A stretch of DNA of 12,199 nt, taken from contig PLNZ01000357.1 in NCBI GenBank assembly GCA_003142915.1, positions 1-12,199 on the forward strand. Reading direction: 5' to 3'. The position numbers were made by a program, and so were the translations under genes. The DNA is from Ignavibacteriales bacterium (GTDB lineage: Bacteria > Bacteroidota > Ignavibacteria > Ignavibacteriales > Ignavibacteriaceae). Below the pieces are notes generated by a model. The model did no database searches. It was not told the DNA's origin and saw only the letters and a list, made by a program, of their open reading frames with translations. The stretch's first letter is position 1; each line of letters opens with the position of its first letter. Of the stretch, positions 1-5,933 are shown in pieces.

Positions 1-292
1 CCTGGACAAATTCAAAAACATCTTCCTGAAGCGGTATAAGATCCATTACTATTATTTTGGTTTTCTGAAAATGCTTCTTAACTAATTTTACTACTTGCAA
101 ACTGTTTTGATTTTGTAAACCGAGATCGAGGAGAACTATATTTGGATTGAGCTTTTCCATCATAAGTAATATATTCTCGCCATTACCAACAGAAGCAACA
201 ACATGCATGTCACTTTGTTTTTTGAGCATTGCAGAAATACCTTCGCGCAAAAGACGATTATCTTCGATAACTAATATTGAGATTTTTTTCAT
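1..292 (-). CDS. Response regulator, receiver domain (partial, C-terminus beyond left edge)
   Basis: The first 97 codons of a response regulator are visible; the rest lies outside the window. The N-terminus has beta-1 ending in an acidic pair (E10, D11, the Mg-binding pocket). A predicted phospho-acceptor D56 sits in Val-Leu-Leu-Asp-Leu. A beta-4 strand (about 80-83) is followed by Asp84, where most receivers carry the Thr/Ser switch residue. The output domain is not visible, so it could be NarL/LuxR-type DNA binding or something else; a NarL-like receiver is an inference from the general pattern. The ATG at 292-290 is the first good start, with an A-rich leader and no clear Shine-Dalgarno sequence. 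It is transcribed divergently from secG across a 372-bp gap. No sensor kinase is visible nearby. Confidence 0.85.
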   Translation of the reverse strand, partial: MKKISILVIEDNRLLREGISAMLKKQSDMHVVASVGNGENILLMMEKLNPNIVLLDLGLQNQNSLQVVKLVKKHFQKTKIIVMDLIPLQEDVFEFVQ

Positions 293-664
293 TTTATTGA
301 TTTGATTCCAATAAATTGGGGATATTCATTCATGCAGTTTATAGTAATGATTCAAATTTTATCATGTAAGTTAATTGATTCTAACTATTATTAAAAATAT
401 CATTTAGTTTAATTAAAGTAAGCATATTGGTTCAAAAATAAGATAACCGAAGTAGGTTTAGAAAAAAATGAATTCTGTGGCACGAACAAATGATTTTTAA
501 TTAAAATTTGTGTAAATTATTCATCCCGAATAAAAATATTTTTTTGGGAAAATATTATTTTAGTATATTTGTAGCATTCGGCAGGATAGAAAAATTAAAT
601 TGTTGTAAATAAACAAGTTAGAATTTCCGGATATTTCAGCCGCTGCGAATTTTAGGAAAAAATT
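293..664. other. Divergent intergenic region between the response regulator and secG
   Basis: This 372-bp stretch has no convincing ORF. It is very AT-rich. On the plus strand it holds the secG promoter (listed separately) and a ribosome binding site AGGA at 654-657, seven bases before the secG ATG. For the minus-strand response regulator the only candidate is a TAnnTTTG match (plus-strand CAAAAATA at 433-440), but it lacks a -33 partner at suitable distance, so its promoter is not identified. Confidence 0.6.
544..571 (+). promoter_or_regulatory. Predicted Bacteroidetes-type promoter of secG
   Basis: TATATTTG at 564-571 matches the Bacteroidetes -7 consensus TAnnTTTG exactly. A TTG at 544-546 lies 17 bases upstream, in the place of the -33 element. 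Transcription would start near 578, giving a leader of about 85 bases before secG. The match is visible directly; its activity is inferred. Confidence 0.55.
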
Positions 665-1036
665 ATGTATAGTTTATTAGTTGCAATAGCGTCTATAATT
701 TCTGTATTTCTTATTATTGTCGTGTTAATGCAATCCAGCAAAGGCGATGGCTTATCCGGTACCTTTGGCGGTGCTGCCGGAAGTATGGGAACAATGTTTG
801 GAACCAGAAGGACAGCAGATTTTTTGAGTAAGGGTACCTGGTGGCTGGGCGGCAGTTTAGCTGTTTTAGCCATTGTTATAAACTTGTTCTTTTTACCGGG
901 TCAGGCAACCTCTAACCAGAAGGAAAGCATAATTCAGCAGTCGGGGAGACAGCAAATTCCCCAGGTCCCTTCATTACCTTCTGAAAACCAGACTATACCG
1001 CAGGCTCAAACACAAAGCGGACAACAGAGTAAGTAA
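665..1036 (+). CDS. secG: Preprotein translocase subunit SecG
   Basis: SecG is the small auxiliary subunit of the SecYEG channel in the inner membrane, where it helps SecA-driven export. The 123-residue protein has the family layout: a first membrane helix at about 3-22, then the signature loop Leu-Met-Gln-Ser-Ser-Lys-Gly with a Gly-rich stretch and Phe-Gly-Thr-Arg-Arg (about 21-49). Leu-Ser-Lys-Gly-Thr precedes a second membrane helix at about 60-77. The tail from about 80 to 123 is rich in Gln, Ser and Pro and looks disordered; such low-complexity tails vary between SecGs. The ATG has AGGA seven bases upstream. The gene appears monocistronic, with its own promoter before it and a strong terminator after it. 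Confidence 0.95.
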   Translation: MYSLLVAIASIISVFLIIVVLMQSSKGDGLSGTFGGAAGSMGTMFGTRRTADFLSKGTWWLGGSLAVLAIVINLFFLPGQATSNQKESIIQQSGRQQIPQVPSLPSENQTIPQAQTQSGQQSK

Positions 1037-1062
1037 ACAAATATTTTTCATGTGCGTTTTTT

Positions 1063-1097
1063 AAGCTCCGTTCATTTGATATAACGGAGCTTTTTTT
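1063..1097 (+). terminator. Intrinsic terminator of secG
   Basis: A perfect 10-bp stem (AAGCTCCGTT at 1063-1072 with AACGGAGCTT at 1083-1092) encloses a 10-base loop. A run of seven T ends at 1097. It begins 26 bases after the secG stop and overlaps the last codon of the convergent dacB. In the minus direction the stem is followed by A rather than T, so it should act mainly on secG transcripts. Confidence 0.9.
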
Positions 1098-2370
1098 ATT
1101 CCCAGTTAGTAAGAATTTCTACAATATCGTTTTCTATTCCCCTGTAGTATCTAGCGCCTTTTTTATCAAAATCAAATATCATACTGATAATTAAGTCTTC
1201 GCCCTTGCCGGTTTTTAAATAACCTGAAAGAGATGATACACCGTTTAAAGTTCCCGTCTTACCGTGAAATTCATTTTCAGCCGAACTGCTTTGCATACGG
1301 TTTCTTAGCGTGCCGTCTACTCCGGCAATACTTAATGAGTTATAAAAGTCTTGGTAGTTTTTCAAATCAAAATACATTTTCTCCAAAATACCTACAATTG
1401 CGCCGACCGTTACAAAATCATATCTCGAAATGCCGGAACCGTCAACTACAGATGTTCCTTCGGAATAAATATTATTATCTTTTAGAAAATTAAGAACCGC
1501 CTGTGTGGAATAAAAAGAGTTGCCCTGTCGGCCCGAAACAACAGCGCCGAGCGTTTTAAAAAGGCATTCTGCAAGAAAATTATCGCTGCGTTTATTAATT
1601 ATCTTGATAATATCTTTTAACAATATTTTTGATTCGGTTAGAATAACTGCTTTTGAAGTCGTTTCTCCTTTCATTGCGGTTTTACCCACAACAATTCCGT
1701 TATCAATTAATTTTTCTCTTAACAGTTGCGCCAGATATAAAGGTGGATCGCTGATATCTTTGAATGCAGTTACATTTTGATAGCTTGTATGCCTTTTTTT
1801 ACGAACTCTCACTCTTCTTTGCACAAGTGTCCGGTTCCTGTCGATTACGAGCGCTGAGATTGGAGGAAGCTTAATATTGGCAGTTTCATCGCTTATCCAA
1901 TCGGACCGGGAATAGAGATCGTCAAAAAAAGTATCGTCGCCAATAATATAGCCGGAGATTTTTTTTATTCCCTGGCTCTTCAAAGATTGAACCAGGTCGT
2001 CTAAATCTTGTCCGGTAAAGAGGGAATTGCCGTATCCTTTAATATAAAGATTCCCGTTAATTATGCCATTTGTAATATTTTTATCATCTGTGAGAATTTT
2101 AGTTGCCAAAGGATAATTTCCGCCCATTATTGAAAGAGCAGTTGCAGTAGTAAAAATTTTCGTATTGGAGGCAGGAATCATGGAGGCGGTATGATTCATT
2201 AAATATATAGTATCCTGCGTAAGCGGATCAAAAATTAAAATTGCAATTTTGGTGTTGGGAGGAAGCTTTGTTAAAGCTTCGTCAATCCTTTTTTTTATCA
2301 AATCGTTGGAAAGTGAAAATATTTGAATATTAATCGCTAAAAAAAGAACAATAATTTTTTTTATAAACAT
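1096..2370 (-). CDS. dacB: D-alanyl-D-alanine carboxypeptidase/endopeptidase, PBP4 type (peptidase S13)
   Basis: This is a periplasmic serine peptidase acting on peptidoglycan stem peptides, removing terminal D-Ala or cutting cross-links. All three penicillin-binding motifs are present: Ser-Asn-Thr-Lys at 68-71 (nucleophile S68, K71), Ser-Asp-Asn at 262-264 and Lys-Thr-Gly at 371-373. The family-typical Val-Asp-Gly-Ser-Gly is at 309-313. Residues 1-19 form a signal peptide with Lys-Lys then a hydrophobic core; no lipobox Cys is present. The total of 424 residues is short for the family (E. coli PBP4 is 477). The shortage seems to lie between the Asp-Arg-Asn near 177-179 and the Asp-Pro-Pro near 208-210, about 28 residues where I expect roughly 80. 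That stretch here is very basic (Arg-Val-Arg-Val-Arg-Lys-Lys-Arg). The start is ATG with GGAG about 12 bases upstream. It is convergent with secG and divergent from the LOG-family gene. Confidence 0.93.
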   Translation of the reverse strand: MFIKKIIVLFLAINIQIFSLSNDLIKKRIDEALTKLPPNTKIAILIFDPLTQDTIYLMNHTASMIPASNTKIFTTATALSIMGGNYPLATKILTDDKNITNGIINGNLYIKGYGNSLFTGQDLDDLVQSLKSQGIKKISGYIIGDDTFFDDLYSRSDWISDETANIKLPPISALVIDRNRTLVQRRVRVRKKRHTSYQNVTAFKDISDPPLYLAQLLREKLIDNGIVVGKTAMKGETTSKAVILTESKILLKDIIKIINKRSDNFLAECLFKTLGAVVSGRQGNSFYSTQAVLNFLKDNNIYSEGTSVVDGSGISRYDFVTVGAIVGILEKMYFDLKNYQDFYNSLSIAGVDGTLRNRMQSSSAENEFHGKTGTLNGVSSLSGYLKTGKGEDLIISMIFDFDKKGARYYRGIENDIVEILTNWE

Positions 2371-2509
2371 CTATCGAAATCTCCGTCATTCAGCACCCCC
2401 ATATTGTTTTTGGAATATAATGTAACTTAATTATCTTTCATTCATTCTAAATAATTTTTTAATATATCTTTATTCATTTGCTGAAATAAGAATCAAAAAA
2501 ATTATTGAG

Positions 2510-2517
2510 CAAATATA
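2510..2517 (-). promoter_or_regulatory. Candidate -7 element for dacB
   Basis: On the minus strand this reads TATATTTG, an exact TAnnTTTG match. It would give a leader of about 130 bases before the dacB ATG. No TTG lies at the expected -33 distance, so this is a weak prediction. No equivalent site was found for the divergent LOG-family gene. Confidence 0.3.
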
Positions 2518-2579
2518 GAATTTTCGTGCTTAAATGAAAGTACTTTGAAATAATTTTTAAAAAATAAACGGGAATAAAA

Positions 2580-3437
2580 ATGCAAAAGAAGAAAATTGTA
2601 TTGAAAGCTTATGAAAATCTTGAATTTTTAAATTCATCCGAAGCAAGAATATTAAGAATTCTTGCCGAATTTTTAGAACCGCAAAAAGAATTTAAAAAAC
2701 GTAGGATTATTGATACGATTGTATTTTTTGGTTCAGCAAGATTAAAATCCCAAAGGGATGCTGTTGCGGAGCTAAATAAGTTTAAGACTATCAATCCCAA
2801 AACCACTCCTAAGTTTGCTGAAGAATTAAGGAAGGCAGAACACCAGGTTGACATGTCAAAGTACTACGAAGATGCGGTAGAGCTTTCTCGGAGACTAACC
2901 GAATGGGCGATGAGTTTAAAAACTTTTGCTCGTAGGTTCACTATCTGTACGGGCGGAGGACCCGGTATAATGGAAGCCGCTAATAAAGGGGCTAAGCTTG
3001 CAGGTGGTTATTCAATCGGATTGAACATAAGCATTCCGTTTGAGCAGTATATTAATAAGTATGTCCCTCCCGAACTCAGCTTTGAATTTCATTATTTTTT
3101 TATGAGAAAGTTCTGGTTTGCGTATCTTGCTAAATGCCTGGTAGTTTTTCCCGGCGGTTTTGGAACTATGGACGAGTTTTTTGAAATAGTAACGCTTCTT
3201 CAGACAAAGAAGATTAAAAAGAAGATGCTGCTTGTAGTGTATGATGAAAAATACTGGAAGAGTATAATTAATTTAAATGGGCTGGTAGAAAACGGCGTAA
3301 TTAATAAATCCGATTTAAATATTTTAAATTTTTGTAATACCGTTGATGAAGCATTTACAGCAATAGTAAGCCATTTTGATAAATATTACCTTGCGAAGAA
3401 AGATCCGGGAATAATAGAGCCGGGGTTGATATGGTAA
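2580..3437 (+). CDS. LOG-family protein (TIGR00730-like; nucleoside 5'-monophosphate phosphoribohydrolase)
   Basis: LOG-family enzymes have a Rossmann-like lysine-decarboxylase-like fold and cleave the base from a nucleoside monophosphate, releasing ribose 5-phosphate. In plants they activate cytokinins; bacterial substrates are often unknown. Visible motifs are Gly-Gly-Gly-Pro-Gly-Ile-Met-Glu-Ala-Ala-Asn at 125-135, Met-Arg-Lys at 175-177 and Pro-Gly-Gly-Phe-Gly-Thr-Met-Asp-Glu at 191-199. The last is the family signature, with E199 as the expected catalytic acid and R176 as its partner. At 285 residues it is longer than the short LOGs of about 180-200. The extra is a charged N-terminal region (1-45) and an insert (about 57-95) after the first strand Phe-Phe-Gly-Ser-Ala-Arg. 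There is no signal peptide, so it is cytoplasmic. The ATG follows CGGGA; the gene stands alone on this strand. Confidence 0.9.
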   Translation: MQKKKIVLKAYENLEFLNSSEARILRILAEFLEPQKEFKKRRIIDTIVFFGSARLKSQRDAVAELNKFKTINPKTTPKFAEELRKAEHQVDMSKYYEDAVELSRRLTEWAMSLKTFARRFTICTGGGPGIMEAANKGAKLAGGYSIGLNISIPFEQYINKYVPPELSFEFHYFFMRKFWFAYLAKCLVVFPGGFGTMDEFFEIVTLLQTKKIKKKMLLVVYDEKYWKSIINLNGLVENGVINKSDLNILNFCNTVDEAFTAIVSHFDKYYLAKKDPGIIEPGLIW

Positions 3438-3443
3438 AATGAA

Positions 3444-3464
3444 AAGCCCCAATAAATGGGGCTT
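3444..3464 (-). terminator. Hairpin terminator of rpsU, possibly shared with the LOG gene
   Basis: AAGCCCC at 3444-3450 pairs with GGGGCTT at 3458-3464 around a 7-base loop. Read on the minus strand the stem is followed by TTCATTTT, a fair U-tract, and it begins six bases after the rpsU stop. On the plus strand it lies seven bases after the LOG-gene stop but is followed by GAAAATTA, so termination there would be weaker. Confidence 0.75.
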
Positions 3465-3469
3465 GAAAA

Positions 3470-3661
3470 TTACTCAATAAAATCTATACGATGAGCGCGT
3501 CTGGCAGCTTTTAATTTTTCCATACGCTTTTTAATTGAAGGTTTAACAAAAAAGGCTCTTTTCTTAAATTCTTTAAGTACACCCGATCTTTCATATTTCT
3601 TCTTGAACCTTCTTAAAGCTTTGTCGATGGATTCGTTTTCACCAATTGTAATCCCTACCAA
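3470..3661 (-). CDS. rpsU: 30S ribosomal protein bS21 (TTG start)
   Basis: bS21 binds the 30S platform next to the 3' end of 16S rRNA and affects initiation. The 63-residue, strongly basic protein matches the family throughout: Asn-Glu-Ser-Ile-Asp-Lys-Ala-Leu-Arg-Arg-Phe-Lys at 9-20, a Gly-Val-Leu region at 27-29, and Lys-Pro-Ser at 40-42 followed by a basic helix. The start codon is TTG (3661-3659), not ATG. Upstream on the minus strand is GAGGTGA, four bases from the TTG, the strongest Shine-Dalgarno sequence in the window. The only upstream ATG and GTG run quickly into stops. It follows the zinc-ribbon gene by 22 bases, so the two are probably co-transcribed, and a hairpin closes the unit. 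Residue 54, near the C-terminus, is Arg. Confidence 0.95.
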   Translation of the reverse strand: MVGITIGENESIDKALRRFKKKYERSGVLKEFKKRAFFVKPSIKKRMEKLKAARRAHRIDFIE

Positions 3662-3676
3662 AGTATCACCTCAATT
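3662..3676 (-). promoter_or_regulatory. Strong Shine-Dalgarno site that sets the TTG start of rpsU
   Basis: On the minus strand GAGGTGA precedes the TTG start of rpsU by four bases. Most other genes here have weak or no SD (AGGA for secG, none for the M14 gene), so this one stands out and fixes the non-ATG start. In Flavobacterium, bS21 masks the anti-SD and strong-SD rpsU mRNA is thought to be read by ribosomes lacking bS21. Whether that feedback exists here is inference. Confidence 0.7.
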
Positions 3677-3683
3677 CATGGTA

Positions 3684-4064
3684 TTAAATAGTTAATGATT
3701 CAATTAATTTTTTCAAGCCTGATTTCTGAAATTCAACTGCAATTGATTTCTGACCGCTTGATAGCACATCCTTTGAAACAACTTTACCAAAGTCATCCCA
3801 ATTTTTGTGATAAATAGATTCACCTACCGAAAATGATTTTTCGGGTGAATAAACTGTGCAATCTTCGTTTTCAATTCCTTCCAGCGAAGGTTTTGTTACT
3901 TTAACATCCTCATTCATGTCAATAATCATCGTTTGCTTGCACTTTTTGCATTTTGCCCAATATTTGTTATGATCATCCGTTCCCAGCACTTCACCGGCTA
4001 ATTCCATTTTTTTCATTCCACCGCAATTAGGACAAATAGCTTCTATATTTTTTATTCTTGCCAT
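3684..4064 (-). CDS. Zinc-ribbon protein of unknown function with a C-terminal small beta domain
   Basis: I do not recognise a named gene. The 126-residue protein begins with a zinc ribbon: Cys11-Pro-Asn-Cys14 and Cys39-Lys-Lys-Cys42 form two CxxC knuckles. A polar linker (about 50-75) follows. The C-terminal part (76-124) reads Phe-Ser-Val-Gly-Glu-Ser-Ile-Tyr-His-Lys, then Trp-Asp-Asp-Phe-Gly-Lys-Val-Val, then Ile-Ala-Val-Glu-Phe and Gly-Leu-Lys-Lys-Leu. That order resembles the small SH3/Tudor-like domain at the C-terminus of UvrD/PcrA helicases (Val-Gly-Asp-x-Val-x-His ... Phe-Gly-x-Gly ... Val-x-Phe ... Gly-x-Lys-x-Leu). Both parts suggest nucleic acid or RNA polymerase binding, but this is inference. 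There is no signal peptide. The ATG has AAGGAAAA upstream. It is the first gene of a pair with rpsU (22-base gap), hinting at a role in translation or transcription. Confidence 0.85.
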   Translation of the reverse strand: MARIKNIEAICPNCGGMKKMELAGEVLGTDDHNKYWAKCKKCKQTMIIDMNEDVKVTKPSLEGIENEDCTVYSPEKSFSVGESIYHKNWDDFGKVVSKDVLSSGQKSIAVEFQKSGLKKLIESLTI

Positions 4065-4099
4065 AATTAAATTTTCCTTTGCTAAAAAGCCAAGTGTTT

Positions 4100-4128
4100 A
4101 AAATAATAAAATAGTATACTATAATCAA
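4100..4128 (-). promoter_or_regulatory. Weak promoter candidate with a 12-bp palindrome upstream of the zinc-ribbon/rpsU unit
   Basis: On the minus strand TTGATT (plus 4123-4128) and TATTTT (plus 4100-4105) are 17 bases apart, each matching four of six bases of the -35/-10 consensus. Between them ATAGTATACTAT (4111-4122) is a perfect palindrome that could be an operator. In such AT-rich DNA both could be chance. No TAnnTTTG match was found here. Confidence 0.25.
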
Positions 4129-4195
4129 GTAATTTGATGCTCCGTATAAATTGAAATATTTATAACATTTTTAGCTGCTAACCGACAACTAACTC

Positions 4196-5614
4196 TTATG
4201 AAATGATTACCCCGTTTTTATTTTCCCACAGCAAGTTTTTAATATCTATAATAAAGCCGTTAACAACCGAATATCGTACTTTTCCGCCTTTTTTAATTAA
4301 AAAATTGGGTATTTCACCGGTTTTAATCTCAAACTCAGGCTTTAAATCAGGATTGGTAATAATATTAATCGGGAACCTGGAAAATTCTTCCTTTAATTGA
4401 TTTGAATTTAAAATAACATTAGTATAGCCTTCTTCATAAAGCTTTACAAAGTTTAGGTTTTCAATTTCTGAAATAGATTTAAACTGTTCCGGATAAGTAG
4501 TACCTGTAATTATTTCCATTCCGTCAAGATTATAATCTTCGTAACCAAAAAAGATCGACAAATCGCCGATGTCTTCAATGCTTGATTTAAAGTAAAAATT
4601 TTTTGCACCGTTAAAGTTTACTTCGGTTCTATTGATTCCAATATCGATTTTACAATCTATACCGTTCCTTTTATACGTCACATTTCTGATGATAAGATTC
4701 ATCAGGTCGCATTCATTAAAGGGGATCTCATCATAAGTATCAAGAGCTTGAAGCTTATAGCTTTGTTCAATAATACATTTGAAAGAAGCTAACAAAGCGA
4801 TAAAATTCATTTTCCTGACAAACTGCTTTTCAATATCATTTTCCCAGCCGCCCGATTCGATAAGGATTGTACTTGTTCCAAGTTTCTGAAAGTTATCTCC
4901 GAATGCACGCGGTTCAAATTCTGAGGGATATTTGCCAATGTGTCCCGGTATGAAAGAAGAGAGAATTGTATACAGGTGCGTAATTAGCTTTATTGCATTG
5001 GACCTGACGGCTGAAAGTGTATAATTATAATCTTCAGGCGGAGCAAGGAATGAAAGTGTGGCAGGTTTAAATGTATGCCCGGCAGAATAATTAATCTTCT
5101 GATCGTGCAGGTTGAATCCAAAACCGGCTTGCAGTTCATCAAAGGTATCTTTAAGTATTTTCGCTTCCGGTGAACGCAGGGCGGCAGCATCCCTATTTAT
5201 ATCTATCTGGTGGCTGTTTCTCCTTTGAAAAATTTCAGCGCCGTCCGGGTTAACCATCGGCATAAAATATATTGAAGCTTTACTAAATAGTTCTCTTCTG
5301 AAGTCATTAAAGTTGTCATTTGCATTCAGGAAATTTAAAATGTCGAATATTGCCATTGTAGCGGTTGATTCATCGCCGTGCATTTGGGACCATAGGAAAA
5401 TCTTTATATCCCCTTCGCCGTATTTTATCAGGTTAATTGAACGTCCATATGCGGATCTGCCCGCTTCTTTTATGGCAAAGTTGTTTTTCTCCTTCAACTT
5501 TTCTATTAAAGGAATGATATCGGAATGTTTGAACCTTCTGTACGTCAAACTCCGTTCAACATAATGAGGGTAACTGTAATATAATTGGTATGCAATATCT
5601 ATGTCTTGAGGCAT
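4196..5614 (-). CDS. M14-family zinc carboxypeptidase
   Basis: This is a metallocarboxypeptidase, expected to remove C-terminal residues from peptides (or from a wall peptide; the substrate cannot be read from sequence). The zinc ligands are H79 and E82 in His-Gly-Asp-Glu and H170 in Asn-Leu-His-Asp. The substrate carboxylate-binding pair Asn140-Arg141 lies in Ile-Asn-Arg-Asp, and the general-base Glu253 in Leu-Ile-Glu-Ser-Gly-Gly. Met-Val-Asn-Pro-Asp-Gly at 120-125 is another M14 hallmark. The catalytic domain covers about 25-285. The remaining 185 residues form an extension with mixed alpha/beta character that I cannot assign. There is no signal peptide, so a cytoplasmic location is likely, unlike many secreted M14 enzymes. 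The ATG has no SD, only an A-rich leader. The 131-base gap to the zinc-ribbon gene suggests separate transcription. Confidence 0.9.
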   Translation of the reverse strand: MPQDIDIAYQLYYSYPHYVERSLTYRRFKHSDIIPLIEKLKEKNNFAIKEAGRSAYGRSINLIKYGEGDIKIFLWSQMHGDESTATMAIFDILNFLNANDNFNDFRRELFSKASIYFMPMVNPDGAEIFQRRNSHQIDINRDAAALRSPEAKILKDTFDELQAGFGFNLHDQKINYSAGHTFKPATLSFLAPPEDYNYTLSAVRSNAIKLITHLYTILSSFIPGHIGKYPSEFEPRAFGDNFQKLGTSTILIESGGWENDIEKQFVRKMNFIALLASFKCIIEQSYKLQALDTYDEIPFNECDLMNLIIRNVTYKRNGIDCKIDIGINRTEVNFNGAKNFYFKSSIEDIGDLSIFFGYEDYNLDGMEIITGTTYPEQFKSISEIENLNFVKLYEEGYTNVILNSNQLKEEFSRFPINIITNPDLKPEFEIKTGEIPNFLIKKGGKVRYSVVNGFIIDIKNLLWENKNGVIIS

Positions 5615-5840
5615 GTTTTTAATTCATATAAGTTTAGGTAAAATAATAAATAATATACTAAAAATAAATGTATTAAAAATTTCGTGCAGGTTCTAATTAT
5701 ATTGCAATTCCCATTCGCTCATCGAAATCATCGATTAATTTCACTTGTATTATTATTTTAGAATTATTTAATACGGCAGAGTAAGTTTTGTGATATTAAC
5801 AAAAAATAAATTTATATTTAGGAAAAATCAAAAGAAAATT
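5615..5840. other. Divergent intergenic region between the M14 gene and the CYTH-like ORF/addB unit
   Basis: This is the left part of a 315-bp gap (5615-5929). It is AT-rich, has no supported gene, and should hold the promoters of both directions. The nearest match to a -7 element is TAAGTTTTG at 5782-5790, with one base too many between TA and TTTG and no -33 partner. The minus strand has a similar near-match (plus CAAAAAATA at about 5800). Neither is convincing. Confidence 0.45.
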
Positions 5841-5933
5841 ATGCCGGTCAATCTTGAACTAAAGGTAAAGCTTAATAAATATGAGAAGCTTAGGAATTTT
5901 TATAAAGACTTGGTTATGAGTATACATAAATGA
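5841..5933 (+). CDS. 30-residue ORF resembling the N-terminus of a CYTH/class IV adenylate cyclase protein
   Basis: A short frame runs from ATG 5841 to TGA 5931-5933 and its stop overlaps the start of addB as ATGA, a classic arrangement for translational coupling. The protein begins Met-Pro-Val-Asn-Leu-Glu-Leu-Lys-Val-Lys-Leu and ends Met-Ser-Ile-His-Lys. The opening is strikingly like CyaB-type CYTH-domain proteins, which start with a strand carrying an Asn-Leu-Glu-Leu-Lys-like form of the ExExK motif followed by a helix. Full CYTH proteins have about 170-190 residues, so only strand 1 and part of helix 1 are here. Either it is a remnant of a lost gene whose 5' end now leads addB, or a small coupling ORF that resembles CYTH by chance. 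An A-rich leader with AAAGAAAA precedes the ATG. It is too short to assign a function. Confidence 0.45.
   Translation: MPVNLELKVKLNKYEKLRNFYKDLVMSIHK

Noticed and set aside
433..440. TAnnTTTG on the minus strand as the response regulator promoter
   Set aside because: No -33 TTG at suitable spacing; a single 5-base-informative match is expected by chance in AT-rich DNA.
1063..1097. secG terminator as a bidirectional terminator for dacB
   Set aside because: In the minus direction the stem is followed by A residues, not T, so it fits only secG.
4990..5190. Minus-strand ORF inside the M14 gene
   Set aside because: It lies in another frame of a well-supported gene and has no recognisable domain.
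5705..5745. Tiny minus-strand ORF (about 12 codons) in the gap before the M14 gene
   Set aside because: Too short, no SD, and nothing recognisable in the peptide.
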